Shown: one piece after another, positions 16,297 through 25,260 of the stretch
Layout of the letters: each line of letters opens with the position of its first letter
How positions within the stretch are numbered: the stretch's first letter is position 1
NCBI RefSeq assembly: GCF_001969855.1
Contig: NZ_MRBL01000011.1
Location: 1-64,000 of the forward strand
DNA: 64,000 bases
Source of the DNA: Bacillus haynesii
GTDB lineage: Bacteria > Bacillota > Bacilli > Bacillales > Bacillaceae
Reading direction: 5' to 3'
Notes under the pieces: generated by a model
What the model saw: the letters and a program-made list of their open reading frames with translations, nothing else
Databases searched by the model: none
What the model was told of the DNA's origin: nothing
Program-made: the position numbers and the translations under genes

Positions 16297-17835
16297 TTAC
16301 CGGGCGGTTTCTTTCTTAATCTCGTCCCGAAGCGCTTTATACATCTCTTCATCAGGCTTTTCTGCCAACGCTCTTTCAATGGACTGTTCGGCTTTGGCAA
16401 GCTCGCCTTTTTGAGCATATAGCGAAGCGAGATAATAGAGGGAGGTGTGATCTGATGGATCTTTTTCAACGACGGCCTCGAACCTTTTCTCGGCGTTTTC
16501 ATACTCGCCGAGCCGAATTTCGGAAAAAGCGAGCAGCTTTAAAGTGTCGCTGGAAGCGTCCGGTTTTGAGCCTGCTTCCAGTAAGGCATCCTTTACCTTT
16601 TCATAGTCTCCCTCTTCATACCATTTCGCCGCCTGGTGCAGCATGGCATTTTCCTGCACCGAAGCTGAATGTGTCCCGAAGTACAGGGCCCCTCCTCCGA
16701 TGACAAAGATGAGAACCCAGCCTGCCAGCCGTTGGAGCGGTCTTTTTTTTCCGGGGATTCCGACAGCCAAGGCCGTCAGGAGCCCGCCGATCAATCCGCC
16801 GATATGGCCGGCATTGTCAACATTTGAAATGGTGAAACCGAGGCCCAGGTTCAGGATGATAATCACAATGATATTTGTTCCGATCGTTTTTAAGAAAGCT
16901 TTCCGGTTTGAAAAAGCCAGGTACAAAAGGGCTCCCAAACAACCGAAGATGGCTCCCGAAGCCCCTGCGGACGGATAAGGGCTGAACAGAAAGCTGCCGA
17001 TCGATCCAAAAATTCCGGCTGATATGTATATGACAAGAAAGCGGAATGATCCAAACACTCTTTCTGCTGCGGCGCCAACAGACAATAATGCAAATGTATT
17101 AAACATGAGATGGACCAATCCGATATGCAGAACGATCGGCGTGACAAGCCGCCACCATTCCCCGGCTAACAGGAGGCTGTTTTCCTTCGCCCCGAACCGG
17201 ATGAGCGTTTCGGTATTCTGGCTGCCGCCCGACATTTCAAGAAGCAGAAACATGAAGACTTGAAGCACTGCGAAAATCCAGGTAAACATCGGTTTGCCCT
17301 TCTCAAATACAGCCGCTTCCCGCCGCCTTTCTTCTTCTCTTGCTTTAGCCGCTGCTAATACTTCGGCTCTCTTCTCTTCCACATTTTCGTATCCGGCATC
17401 CTGCATGTGGCCTGTTAGCTCATCAGGCCCCATGTTTAAAGCAACGGCGAGTTTGCGTAATCCTTCTTCAGCCGAAGCATGATCAATAAAAACCGGCACG
17501 ATGCTGATCCGCTTATCTGCGACCGGATGACTGACAACATCTTCCCACTCATCTACAGGCGCTTCCTGCGACAAATAGACGTTCAATATCGAGAGCTTTC
17601 GCTGCCCTGATCCTGCTCTCAGCCGCTCCGCCCTTTCATAAAGAGATTCCAGGTCGCGGACGAGATCCTGTCTGAAATCGATATCCTTCCGGAAAACGCG
17701 AACCAAATCATACGGCGCGCTCCCCCTCGCTTCAAGCCAGGCTTCTCCGAATGAAGCGGGTGCCTGCACAAGCTCAAAATCCCTGTCTAAGAGGTTCCCG
17801 ATGAAATTCCAATACAAATAATCGATTGAATACAT
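16297..17835 (-). CDS. gluP: GluP (YqgP), rhomboid intramembrane protease with TPR repeats
   Basis: Rhomboid-family serine protease in the cytoplasmic membrane. An N-terminal cytosolic domain (about 1-170) is followed by the rhomboid core with the catalytic Ser in GASGAIFG and the catalytic His in NAGHIGG, then TPR repeats from about 400 (WYEEGDYEKVKDALLEAG, LGEYENAEKRFEAVVEKD, KGELAKAEQSIERALAEKP). In B. subtilis GluP also helps FtsH degrade the magnesium transporter MgtE. ATG 17835 has GGAG at 7-base spacing; an in-frame TTG 5 codons upstream overlaps that site. An extended -10 (TGTTATAAT) lies just upstream. Confidence 0.93.
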   Translation of the reverse strand: MYSIDYLYWNFIGNLLDRDFELVQAPASFGEAWLEARGSAPYDLVRVFRKDIDFRQDLVRDLESLYERAERLRAGSGQRKLSILNVYLSQEAPVDEWEDVVSHPVADKRISIVPVFIDHASAEEGLRKLAVALNMGPDELTGHMQDAGYENVEEKRAEVLAAAKAREEERRREAAVFEKGKPMFTWIFAVLQVFMFLLLEMSGGSQNTETLIRFGAKENSLLLAGEWWRLVTPIVLHIGLVHLMFNTFALLSVGAAAERVFGSFRFLVIYISAGIFGSIGSFLFSPYPSAGASGAIFGCLGALLYLAFSNRKAFLKTIGTNIIVIIILNLGLGFTISNVDNAGHIGGLIGGLLTALAVGIPGKKRPLQRLAGWVLIFVIGGGALYFGTHSASVQENAMLHQAAKWYEEGDYEKVKDALLEAGSKPDASSDTLKLLAFSEIRLGEYENAEKRFEAVVEKDPSDHTSLYYLASLYAQKGELAKAEQSIERALAEKPDEEMYKALRDEIKKETAR

Positions 17836-17904
17836 ACCGACGCTCCACAATTGTTTTTGTCCATTATAACAGGAAACGCGTCACTCTGCGTCTTTTAAGC
17901 GCTT

Positions 17905-17931
17905 TAAAAAATCCCGTTTTTAAACGGGATT
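17905..17931 (-). terminator. Terminator of yqgO
   Basis: AATCCCGTTT, loop, then AAACGGGATT followed by a T-run on the minus strand, immediately after the yqgO stop. Confidence 0.85.
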
Positions 17932-18104
17932 CAGAATGCCTGCTGTATAAACTTATTGCGAAAAAACGGAATTCTCATCATCAAATGGATAAAATAGTGA
18001 CGGATCTGGTTTTGACCGAGAATGAAATTGATGACACGATAACGGTTTTGAAAAAACACAAGGGCGGCAATGACGCCTACTACAATGAACGTAACTTTTC
18101 TCAT
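17931..18104 (-). CDS. yqgO: YqgO, small membrane-anchored protein
   Basis: 57-residue protein of unknown function with one hydrophobic helix at the N-terminus (VTFIVVGVIAALVFF) and a basic, aromatic tail (RHYFIHLMMRIPFFRNKF). ATG 18104 follows AGGAGGG at 6 bases; an in-frame upstream start lacks a site. Located 49 bases after yqgN and before the terminator, so probably the last gene of an rpmGA-yqgN-yqgO readthrough unit. Confidence 0.78.
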   Translation of the reverse strand: MRKVTFIVVGVIAALVFFQNRYRVINFILGQNQIRHYFIHLMMRIPFFRNKFIQQAF

Positions 18105-18153
18105 ATGATCCCTCCTATAACCTATAACCGTATCGTGTCTCATTTTTCAATAA

Positions 18154-18726
18154 TTATTCAGCATGGTCGCTGCAGTTGTAAACGGCGTCCTCGGTCAAAA
18201 CTCGCTTGACCGGAATGTCGTGCGGCTCCTTTGGAACATGATCGATCACTTGGCACTCGAAAGCCAACGATGCGGTATCTTTTGTGAAACCGGCCAGATA
18301 TCTGTCATAATAGCCGCCTCCATAGCCGATTCTGTATCCTGTACGGTCATAGCAAATTCCCGGCACAAGGATGAAGTCGATGTCTTCGGGCTCCATCCGC
18401 TCGGTTTTGTGCACGATCGGTTCCTGCAGGCCAAAATACACGACTTCAAGATCGCTTTCATCCTGATAGCTTCGAAAGTGCATCTCTTTTGTTTCAGGCA
18501 TACATTTCGGAATGCATACCGTTTTTCCTTCAAGCCGGGCCTGTTCGATAATCGGTTTTGTCGGAACTTCGCGATTTCTGGATATCGTGAGGGCAATGAC
18601 AGACGCTTTTTTCCACTGTTTGGATTGAAAAAGCTTCCGATGAATCGCTTCCGCCTTTAAATGAAACTCCTCTTCCGGCATATTTGCAAGCCTCTTTCTG
18701 ACTTCGCTTCGTAAAGAACGCTTCAC
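18154..18726 (-). CDS. yqgN: 5-formyltetrahydrofolate cyclo-ligase
   Basis: Converts 5-formyl-THF and ATP to 5,10-methenyl-THF, removing a folate storage form. The 190 residues show the family's nucleotide/Mg site in GYGGGYYDRYL near 137-147 and the N-terminal basic helix RSEVRKRLANMPEEE. The start is a GTG (18724-18726) behind AAGGGGG. A longer in-frame opening would read back into rpmGA and its terminator, and its peptide does not look like this family. Confidence 0.9.
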   Translation of the reverse strand: MKRSLRSEVRKRLANMPEEEFHLKAEAIHRKLFQSKQWKKASVIALTISRNREVPTKPIIEQARLEGKTVCIPKCMPETKEMHFRSYQDESDLEVVYFGLQEPIVHKTERMEPEDIDFILVPGICYDRTGYRIGYGGGYYDRYLAGFTKDTASLAFECQVIDHVPKEPHDIPVKRVLTEDAVYNCSDHAE

Positions 18727-18746
18727 ATCTCTTTCCCCCTTAAAAA

Positions 18747-18775
18747 CAAAAAAACAGCAGGAAAATCCCTGCTGC
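18747..18775 (-). terminator. Terminator of rpmGA
   Basis: CAGCAGG, loop, then CCTGCTG with a T7 run on the minus strand. It begins at the rpmGA stop codon and ends 20 bases before the yqgN start, so yqgN would depend on readthrough or on its own promoter. Confidence 0.82.
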
Positions 18776-18925
<150 letters not shown>

Positions 18926-19028
18926 TTATTTTTCCCTCCAAACTATATATCATTTCTGTTCAGACTTATCTATAATACCACTTATGATGCAGGAATGCCA
19001 GGCGTTTTTTTTAGTTTGTCACGGTTTG

Positions 19029-20138
19029 TTAAAAAGACGTGTGATACACATGATGCAAAAACGCATTTTTTATATATTCAGGATTATGCAAATCCAAAAT
19101 ATAAGCCTCTGCCGTTTGTCCGACCTTGTGCAGCTGCTCCTTATCGCGGACAATTTCTGCGAGCGCATATGCAGCTTTATACGGATCATTAAAATCAACC
19201 TGAAAACCGGTCACCCGATCGATGACGAAATCGTTCCATCCCCCGTTGTTTCCGACAGCGACGGCAGCGCCGGCTGCCATGCCTTCTTGAGCAGCAATGC
19301 CGAACGGCTCATAAGAACTTGGAAAAACAGCCATTTCACAAAATGCCAGCCAGCTCTCTCTTTCTTCTTCACAAAGGAAAGGAAGAATTGTCACACTTTC
19401 CTTAATGCCCAACTCTCTTGCCTTGGTCTCGATCCCGCTTTGAAGCGGCCCTTCCCCGGCAATGACAAGTTCAAGATCAAGCCGCCGTTTGCGTAGCTGT
19501 TGAAAGACGTGCAGCAATTCGATAAATCCTTTTTCCGGAACAAACCTTCCGTAGGAAAAAAAGTACGGCGCGCTTTTCATTCGTTTTTTCACCGTGCGGC
19601 TTTTTATGCACGGATGTGGAATAACCCGGACTTGCTCGCAAGGAAGCGAAAACGCCTTTTGCATGTCTGACTTCATCATGCTGCTCAGCACGAGGATTTG
19701 ATCGCTTTTTTCAGCCAGAAGCCGTTCAATGGTTGCCCTGTATGGGTGGACATTTCCGCCTGCTGCCGTTCTTCGGCTGCTTTCAAGGCCGTGTACCGTG
19801 GAAATCAGCGGCACCGCCAACACCTCACTGAGATAAACGGCGGCAGGCGCGGTGACATCATCGTTTGCATGGACGAAATCAAATTGTCCTCTACGCTCCA
19901 GCACGATTTTGATCATCTGAAAATTCATGGCGGCTACCGCCTCTTCAAAAGAAGCGAACGCTTTTAAATCAAGCGGAATCTCCAGCGTTTCCCATGCATG
20001 GCTGTTGGGCCCGGCAGCCGTCGTGCAGACGGTAAAGCTGACTTCGTTCCGCAATAGTTCAAGGTGACTTTTCACATAGCGCCCCGCCCCGCTTTTCAAT
20101 GAAAGGGGATTTTCCAGCGACAGCAGCAAAACGTTCAT
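19029..20138 (-). CDS. yqgM: GT4-family glycosyltransferase (YqgM)
   Basis: Retaining GT-B glycosyltransferase, 369 residues, acceptor unknown. The N-terminal acceptor domain starts LLLSLENPLSLKSGAGRYV. The donor-binding domain has FVPEKGFIELL, LVIAGEGPL and the E-x7-E motif in EPFGIAAQEGM near 300. The start is ATG 20138, which overlaps the stop of the upstream DUF4912 gene (TGATG), giving translational coupling; this fits the family N-terminus better than the longer in-frame opening at 20204. In B. subtilis the homologue lies in the same neighbourhood. Confidence 0.88.
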   Translation of the reverse strand: MNVLLLSLENPLSLKSGAGRYVKSHLELLRNEVSFTVCTTAAGPNSHAWETLEIPLDLKAFASFEEAVAAMNFQMIKIVLERRGQFDFVHANDDVTAPAAVYLSEVLAVPLISTVHGLESSRRTAAGGNVHPYRATIERLLAEKSDQILVLSSMMKSDMQKAFSLPCEQVRVIPHPCIKSRTVKKRMKSAPYFFSYGRFVPEKGFIELLHVFQQLRKRRLDLELVIAGEGPLQSGIETKARELGIKESVTILPFLCEEERESWLAFCEMAVFPSSYEPFGIAAQEGMAAGAAVAVGNNGGWNDFVIDRVTGFQVDFNDPYKAAYALAEIVRDKEQLHKVGQTAEAYILDLHNPEYIKNAFLHHVYHTSF

Positions 20139-20632
20139 CAACGGGGACGCTCCTTTGCTTCTATTAAAGAATAACTCGTATATGCGGAAAATTGAGTCGT
20201 CCAATCCTGCTGATTGTCGTGACAGAGAAAACAGCTGTTTGAATGGATTCCGTTTTCCCCAAGGTAGAAGCAGTCGGATGTGAGAACGACCAGTGACATG
20301 TTGAGCGAATTGTATATTCGGTATTCCGCTTTGTAGAACGCGTTTCCTGCAGCGGGAAAAACCGAGGCTTCCCCTTTAAATGCACCGGTATGGATCGTCC
20401 GTACGCTGCGCTCTCCGTTTTTTACGCAAAAGAGAAGAACTTGCTTTTCGACGTCTTTAATATTTTCAAACAGCACCGCTTCAGCTGCCAAAAGCGCAGC
20501 ATCTGAGATTTCCCAGCTCAGCCGAACGGTTTCATGATCCGGCGAAGTTATTTTTAAAATATCGTTACAAAACGAAGACTCGCTTCGAATACTATGTTGA
20601 AAAGGTTTTTTCAAGGTGATTGTCCTTTTCAC
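20138..20632 (-). CDS. DUF4912-type protein paired with the glycosyltransferase
   Basis: 164-residue cytosolic protein. The segment VRLSWEISDAALLAAEAVL and the later YNSLNMSLVVLTSDCFYLGENG resemble DUF4912 proteins, which have a W-containing beta-sandwich core and unknown role. No membrane segment or signal. It ends in a one-base overlap with the glycosyltransferase start, so the pair is made together. This suggests it supports or regulates that enzyme, an inference only. Its position corresponds to B. subtilis yqgL, but I am not sure enough of homology to use that symbol. Confidence 0.68.
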   Translation of the reverse strand: MKRTITLKKPFQHSIRSESSFCNDILKITSPDHETVRLSWEISDAALLAAEAVLFENIKDVEKQVLLFCVKNGERSVRTIHTGAFKGEASVFPAAGNAFYKAEYRIYNSLNMSLVVLTSDCFYLGENGIHSNSCFLCHDNQQDWTTQFSAYTSYSLIEAKERPR

Positions 20633-20792
20633 CGTGCGCCCTCCCGTTAAGCCCTGTTATGTATCTATCCTATTGGAAATGGCCCCGCAGGCGCAACGAA
20701 AATAAAATTCTTCGACAAAATTTTTATTTTTTGCATTAACTCCTTTTGAAGCAAGCGTTTTTATGGTATAAAAAAGAAGGAGAAAATTAGAA

Positions 20793-21158
20793 TTGAAGGT
20801 GATGAACGTGGAAATTGCTATCATTGCGCTGCTCGTTGTCAGTATTGCGCTGATTGCATTCTCATATTTTCAAAGAGAACCGATCAAGGAAGTTGAACAG
20901 GAGTTGGAAACCCTTCAGCTGTCCGCCATGCAGGAAATCTATAAACTGAAAAAGAAGATGACCGTGCTTGAGGAAGAGCTCCTCGATTCAAATGTGGTCG
21001 TCCGCAGACCGAATGCCGGAATCAGCCAGCATATTGCGAAGCAGATTCTTTCAAAATATCAAAACGGCATGTCGGTAGACGCCATCGCAAAAGCTGAGCA
21101 CGTATCTGTCGAAGATGTCAAAGCGATCATTAAAGACAATGAGAGGGTGCTTGTATGA
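20793..21158 (+). CDS. yqzD: YqzD, membrane-anchored coiled-coil protein with a helix-turn-helix tail
   Basis: About 116-121 residues: an N-terminal membrane anchor (EIAIIALLVVSIALIAFSYF), a coiled coil around 30-65 (EVEQELETLQLSAMQEIYKL) and a C-terminal helix-turn-helix of the resolvase/Sigma-70 region 4 type (KYQNGMSVDAIAKAEHVS). The first in-frame start is a TTG at 20793; a GTG at 20808 with AAGGTG six bases upstream is an equally good or better start. Overlaps yqzC by 4 bases. Function unknown. Confidence 0.75.
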   Translation: MKVMNVEIAIIALLVVSIALIAFSYFQREPIKEVEQELETLQLSAMQEIYKLKKKMTVLEEELLDSNVVVRRPNAGISQHIAKQILSKYQNGMSVDAIAKAEHVSVEDVKAIIKDNERVLV

Positions 21159-21640
21159 CCAGACAAAGTGTACAAGCATTTGCCGGAGGAATGATTTTGG
21201 CTACCGCCGTTCTTGCAGGCGCATTTTATTTGACGGATAACGGAAAAGCTGAAGCTTCCAAGGACGCTCAAAACGTCAGCGAAGCCGATGTCAAAACCTA
21301 TTTAAAGGACAATCAGCAGGTTTCGCTGAAACGCGATGAATACCAACAGCTGCTCCACTATAAAGAGACCGCGCTGAAGCAGGATGCTACGTCTCAAAAC
21401 AAAAAAGAAAAAGAGCAGGATGATGCGAAAAAAGGTTCCAAGTACAAGCTTGAAATCAAAAGCGGCATGAGCACTGCTGAGATAGCAGACCTCCTTGCAA
21501 AAGGAAAAGTAATTTCTTCCGCCGATGACTTCAAAGATTATGTGAAAAAGACCGGAAATGAATCTAAAATCCGCGCAGGTAAATACGAACTGAAGCGCGG
21601 TGACAGCTTGAAAAACATCGTCAAAACGCTGTCCAAATAA
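21155..21640 (+). CDS. yqzC: YqzC, exported MltG-like LysM-type domain protein
   Basis: 161-residue secreted or membrane-anchored protein. It has an N-terminal hydrophobic segment (AGGMILATAVLAGAFYLT), a charged linker (about 75-100) and a C-terminal domain KLEIKSGMSTAEIADLLAKG...KAGKYELKRGDSLKN-type that resembles the LysM-like N-terminal part of MltG/YceG transglycosylases. The catalytic MltG domain is absent, so no lytic activity is expected. It starts in an ATGA overlap with yqzD. Confidence 0.75.
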   Translation: MTRQSVQAFAGGMILATAVLAGAFYLTDNGKAEASKDAQNVSEADVKTYLKDNQQVSLKRDEYQQLLHYKETALKQDATSQNKKEKEQDDAKKGSKYKLEIKSGMSTAEIADLLAKGKVISSADDFKDYVKKTGNESKIRAGKYELKRGDSLKNIVKTLSK

Positions 21641-21675
21641 AAAAGCAGGCTGCTTCGTACCAGCCTGCTTTTTTT
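21641..21675. terminator. Terminator of the yqzDC unit
   Basis: AAAAGCAGGCTG, 8-base loop, CAGCCTGCTTTTTTT, starting at the yqzC stop; T-runs on the plus strand. Confidence 0.92.
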
Positions 21676-21694
21676 ATTCCTCCGCCACCGGTGC

Positions 21695-21731
21695 AAAAAA
21701 AGGCTGCCGCTTTAAAGCGGCAGCCTTTTTC
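21695..21731 (-). terminator. Terminator of the pst operon
   Basis: AAAGGCTGCCGCTTT pairs with AAAGCGGCAGCCTTT, T-run on the minus strand, directly after pstBB and back to back with the yqzC terminator. Confidence 0.92.
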
Positions 21732-22511
21732 TCATCCGAACCGGCCTGTAATATAATCTTTCGTCCGATAATCGTCAGGACTTGAAAACATTTTGACCGT
21801 ATCATTGCACTCAATCAGCTCGCCCATGAGGAAAAACGCCGTTTGATCGGAAATTCTCGATGCCTGCTGCATGTTGTGCGTGACGATGGCAATCGTATAT
21901 TTCTCTTTCAGCTTGAGCATCAGCTCTTCGATTTTCAAAGTTGAAACGGGATCAAGAGCGGATGTCGGTTCATCCATCAAGAGAACGTCCGGATTGGTGG
22001 CCAGCGCCCTTGCGATGCAGAGGCGCTGCTGCTGCCCCCCGGAAAGTCCGAGCGCCTGGGAATGAAGGCGGTCTTTCACTTCATCCCACAGCGCCACATC
22101 CACAAGCGCTTTTTCCACTCTCTCATTCAGTTCTTTTTTGTTTTTCAATCCATGGATCCTTGGTCCGTATGCGACATTATCAAAAATCGACTGGGGAAAC
22201 GGATTTCCTTTTTGAAACACCATGCCGACTTTTTTCCGCAACTCAACAAGGTCGACCTTGCTGTTGAGTACGTTCGTTCCGTTGTAGCTGATCTCTCCGG
22301 TCATTTTGACATTCGGAACCATATTGATCATGAGATTCAGCGTTTTAATAAAGGTCGACTTTCCGCAGCCTGACGGACCGATGATGGCGGTAATTTCGTA
22401 CTCGGGAATTGTCAAGTTAATGTTCTTTAATGCGTGATGTTCGCCGTACCATAAATTCAAGTCGTTGATCTGGTACACATCTTTTGGCTTTACAGCTGTT
22501 ACAGCGCTCAT
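21732..22511 (-). CDS. pstBB: Phosphate ABC transporter ATPase PstBB
   Basis: ATP-binding subunit of the high-affinity phosphate importer. 259 residues with Walker [10 protein letters not shown] near 42-50, the signature LSGGQQQRL near 155-163, Walker [14 protein letters not shown] and the switch His in THNMQQA. It is the last gene of pstS-C-A-BA-BB and 12 bases after pstBA. The two pstB genes in tandem are an old duplication seen in B. subtilis too. Confidence 0.95.
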   Translation of the reverse strand: MSAVTAVKPKDVYQINDLNLWYGEHHALKNINLTIPEYEITAIIGPSGCGKSTFIKTLNLMINMVPNVKMTGEISYNGTNVLNSKVDLVELRKKVGMVFQKGNPFPQSIFDNVAYGPRIHGLKNKKELNERVEKALVDVALWDEVKDRLHSQALGLSGGQQQRLCIARALATNPDVLLMDEPTSALDPVSTLKIEELMLKLKEKYTIAIVTHNMQQASRISDQTAFFLMGELIECNDTVKMFSSPDDYRTKDYITGRFG

Positions 22512-22523
22512 ACCGGCCCCTCC

Positions 22524-23351
22524 TTATCCAAACCTGCCGTTGATATAATCCTCTGTCTTTTTTTCTGAAGGATTCATAAAAATCTTTTCCGTACGATCGT
22601 ATTCGATTAAATCTCCGTTAAGGAAAAACGCCGTTTGATCGGAAATTCTTGAAGCTTGCTGCATGTTATGCGTGACAATGATAATCGAGTATTCCTCTTT
22701 TAAACCGACGATTAATTCCTCTATTTTCGCGTTTGAAATCGGGTCGAGCGCTGACGCAGGCTCATCCAAGAGCAGGACTTCAGGCTTCATCGCGAGCGTC
22801 CGGGCGATGCAGAGACGCTGCTGCTGTCCGCCTGACAGCGAAAGAGCCGACTCATGCAGCCTGTCTTTTACTTCATCCCACAGCGCGGCTTTCGTCAAGC
22901 TTTCTTCCACGATCTCATCAAGCACGGATTTCCGCCGTTCGCCCGCATATTTTAACGCGTGGGTAATGTTGCTGTAAATCGATTTTGGAAAGGGGTTCGG
23001 CTTTTGAAATACCATTCCGATTTCCCTTCTCAGATTGACGACATTGATATTGGAATCAAGGATGTTAAGCCCTTCATATCGAATTTCTCCGGATGTTCTG
23101 GCTGATGGAATCAGATCATTCATCCGGTTGATGCTTCTTAAAAAAGTCGATTTTCCGCAGCCTGACGGACCGATCAAAGCCGTGACGGCATGTTTGTCAA
23201 TACGCATGGAAATGTCGTTGACGGCCCGCTTTTCTCCATAGTAAATATTTAAATTTTTCACTTCTAAAATATGTTCTTTCGCTTCAGGGAACGGAGCAAT
23301 TCCGATATTGTCGCGCACGGTTTCCAAAACCGGCATCTGGACCTGAGCCAT
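22524..23351 (-). CDS. pstBA: Phosphate ABC transporter ATPase PstBA
   Basis: Paralogue of the neighbouring ATPase, 275 residues, with a 25-residue N-terminal extension before the ABC domain. Walker [10 protein letters not shown] near 59-67, signature LSGGQQQRL near 172 and Walker [14 protein letters not shown] are present. The ATG start lies 19 bases after pstA. Which of the two ATPases works with PstCA under which condition cannot be told from sequence. Confidence 0.95.
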   Translation of the reverse strand: MAQVQMPVLETVRDNIGIAPFPEAKEHILEVKNLNIYYGEKRAVNDISMRIDKHAVTALIGPSGCGKSTFLRSINRMNDLIPSARTSGEIRYEGLNILDSNINVVNLRREIGMVFQKPNPFPKSIYSNITHALKYAGERRKSVLDEIVEESLTKAALWDEVKDRLHESALSLSGGQQQRLCIARTLAMKPEVLLLDEPASALDPISNAKIEELIVGLKEEYSIIIVTHNMQQASRISDQTAFFLNGDLIEYDRTEKIFMNPSEKKTEDYINGRFG

Positions 23352-23370
23352 ATGATTTCATCCTTCCTTC

Positions 23371-24258
23371 TTATTTGTTTGCCGTTAACTTTTTATGAAT
23401 CAAAGAGCCGAGCCATCGGGCTGCCAAATTAAAGATCAAGACGGACAGAACGAGAACGGCGGATGCGCCGTTTGCGATCGCTTCAGCATCGGGGATGATC
23501 CCCTGCGTGTTTACATTCCAAATATGAACGGCCAGCGTTTCAGCCGGTCTGAAAATATTGAGCGGCGATGTCTCAGAAAACGGATTCCAATCGGCAAAAT
23601 TCAGTCTCGGCGTGGTTAGTCCGGCTGTAAACAGCAAAGCGGCTGCTTCGCCAAATACACGGCCCGACGCAAGAATCGCGCCTGTGATGATGGACGGTAC
23701 CGCACCAGGGATCAATACCGTTTTAATCGTATGCCATTTGGACACGCCCAAAGCAAGGGAAGCTTCTTTTTGCTCCTTAGGTACGGATCGGATCGCATCC
23801 TCTGTCACCCTGACCATGACAGGAAGGTTGAAAATCGTCAAAGCAAGCGCACCGCCGATAATGCTGTATCCCCATCCGGTCAGATTAACAAACATCAACA
23901 TGCCGAACATCCCCATGACGATCGAAGGAAGGGATGACAAAACTTCAATACAGACACGGATAAAATCGGTCAATTTGTTGGCAGGCGCATATTCCGCCAT
24001 ATAAATTCCCCCGCCGACTCCAAGGGGAACCGTGATCAGCATTGTCAGCACGAGAATATAAAACGAGTTGAACAGCTGATCGCGAATTCCGCCGCCGCTT
24101 GAAAGCGCACTGGAACGCGAAGTTAAAAAGCTGAGGCTGATATGTGAAACACCATTGATGATGATATAAGCGAACAAACCGACAAGAATCGCGGCGATCA
24201 CCGCAGCAATCAATCCAAAAACACCGGTTGCTAAACGATCTGTTACTCTGCTGTTCAT
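23371..24258 (-). CDS. pstA: Phosphate ABC transporter permease PstA
   Basis: 295-residue membrane permease with six hydrophobic segments and the EAA-type loop KEQKEASLALGVSKWHTIKTVLIPGA near 165-190 that docks to the ATPase. Its ATG overlaps the pstC stop by one base (TAATG), so the two permease subunits are translationally coupled. Confidence 0.95.
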   Translation of the reverse strand: MNSRVTDRLATGVFGLIAAVIAAILVGLFAYIIINGVSHISLSFLTSRSSALSSGGGIRDQLFNSFYILVLTMLITVPLGVGGGIYMAEYAPANKLTDFIRVCIEVLSSLPSIVMGMFGMLMFVNLTGWGYSIIGGALALTIFNLPVMVRVTEDAIRSVPKEQKEASLALGVSKWHTIKTVLIPGAVPSIITGAILASGRVFGEAAALLFTAGLTTPRLNFADWNPFSETSPLNIFRPAETLAVHIWNVNTQGIIPDAEAIANGASAVLVLSVLIFNLAARWLGSLIHKKLTANK

Positions 24259-25187
24259 TACAGTTTCCTCCTGGATGACAGATAGCGGATGAGCAGGATG
24301 AACAAGAACGACATGGTCAGAAGGACAAGCCCCATTGACCAGAGCGTATTGTTTTCCACGCTCCCGTATGTTGTATGACCCATATTCAACGTAATGATCG
24401 TTGTCAATGTCCCCGCAGGGTCTAAAAGGCTCTCAAACAGATTTCGGGAATTTCCGATGACCATCTGCACGGCCAGCGCTTCGCCGAACGCCCTCGCCAT
24501 TCCTAAGACGACGGCTGTCAGAAGTGAAGGCAGCGCTGCCGGTATCAGCACTTTGCGGATCGTCTGCCAGCGGGTTGCACCTAATGCGTATGATCCTTCG
24601 CGCAGATTTTTCGGCAGCGACATGAGCGCATCCGTTGAAATCGAAGTGACCGTCGGTAAAATCATGACAGCCAGGACGATCGTTCCCGCCAGAAGGCTGT
24701 GGCCCGATCCGCTTGACTTAAACTGTGAAATAAACGGCACTAACACTGTAAGGCCTATGAATCCATAAACGACGGAAGGAATGCCAACAAGCAATTCGAC
24801 AACCGGCTGCAGTACTTTTCTGCCCCATGATGGCGCGATTTCCGTCATAAAAATCGCACCTCCTATTCCAAGCGGTGCAGCAATCAAAGATGCAAGAAGG
24901 GTCACTGCAAAAGATCCGAGTATAAACGGAAGGGCTCCGTATTCAGGGTTTTCGTTCGTTGGATTCCAATCTAGACTGGTTAAGAACTCAATTGGACTTA
25001 CACCATTGGCCAGAAAAGATTGCAACCCCTTATTTCCGAGAAAAATTGTGATCGAAATCGCCGCCGCCATCATGATAAACGCGCACGACGCAACCAAAAT
25101 CCTCCCGCGGATTTCATCCATTTTGCGATTATGCTTGGAGCTGATCAGCCGCTCTTTCGCGGACAGTTTCTCTATTTTTTGAACCAT
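24258..25187 (-). CDS. pstC: Phosphate ABC transporter permease PstC
   Basis: 309-residue permease with six membrane segments and the EAA loop segment LREGSYALGATRWQTIRKVLIPAA near 195-218. A basic cytosolic N-terminus of about 25 residues precedes the first helix. ATG follows AGGAG. It lies 73 bases after pstS, the interval holding a strong stem-loop that may set the pstS to pstC ratio. Confidence 0.95.
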   Translation of the reverse strand: MVQKIEKLSAKERLISSKHNRKMDEIRGRILVASCAFIMMAAAISITIFLGNKGLQSFLANGVSPIEFLTSLDWNPTNENPEYGALPFILGSFAVTLLASLIAAPLGIGGAIFMTEIAPSWGRKVLQPVVELLVGIPSVVYGFIGLTVLVPFISQFKSSGSGHSLLAGTIVLAVMILPTVTSISTDALMSLPKNLREGSYALGATRWQTIRKVLIPAALPSLLTAVVLGMARAFGEALAVQMVIGNSRNLFESLLDPAGTLTTIITLNMGHTTYGSVENNTLWSMGLVLLTMSFLFILLIRYLSSRRKL

Positions 25188-25219
25188 TTTTTACACTCCT
25201 ATAAGAACAAGTCATAAGA

Positions 25220-25246
25220 GGGAAAGTGTCAGGAGCACACTTTCCC
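25220..25246 (-). other. Stem-loop between pstS and pstC
   Basis: A perfect 10-bp stem GGGAAAGTGT/ACACTTTCCC with a 7-base loop and no T-run after it. It probably protects the pstS 3' end or partly attenuates transcription, in keeping with the need for more binding protein than permease. Function is inferred from position. Confidence 0.65.
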
Positions 25247-25260
25247 GCCTTCTATTGTCA

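Noticed and set aside
17826-18209. 127-codon plus-strand frame across yqgO
   Set aside because: Antisense to yqgO and the flanking terminator; the YqgO frame has an AGGAGGG site and a membrane helix.
18163-18660. 165-codon plus-strand reading frame
   Set aside because: Antisense shadow of the 5-formyltetrahydrofolate cyclo-ligase gene.
21732-23351. Recent duplication or assembly error in the two pstB genes
   Set aside because: The two ATPases differ clearly in sequence and N-terminus, and the tandem pair is normal in B. subtilis.
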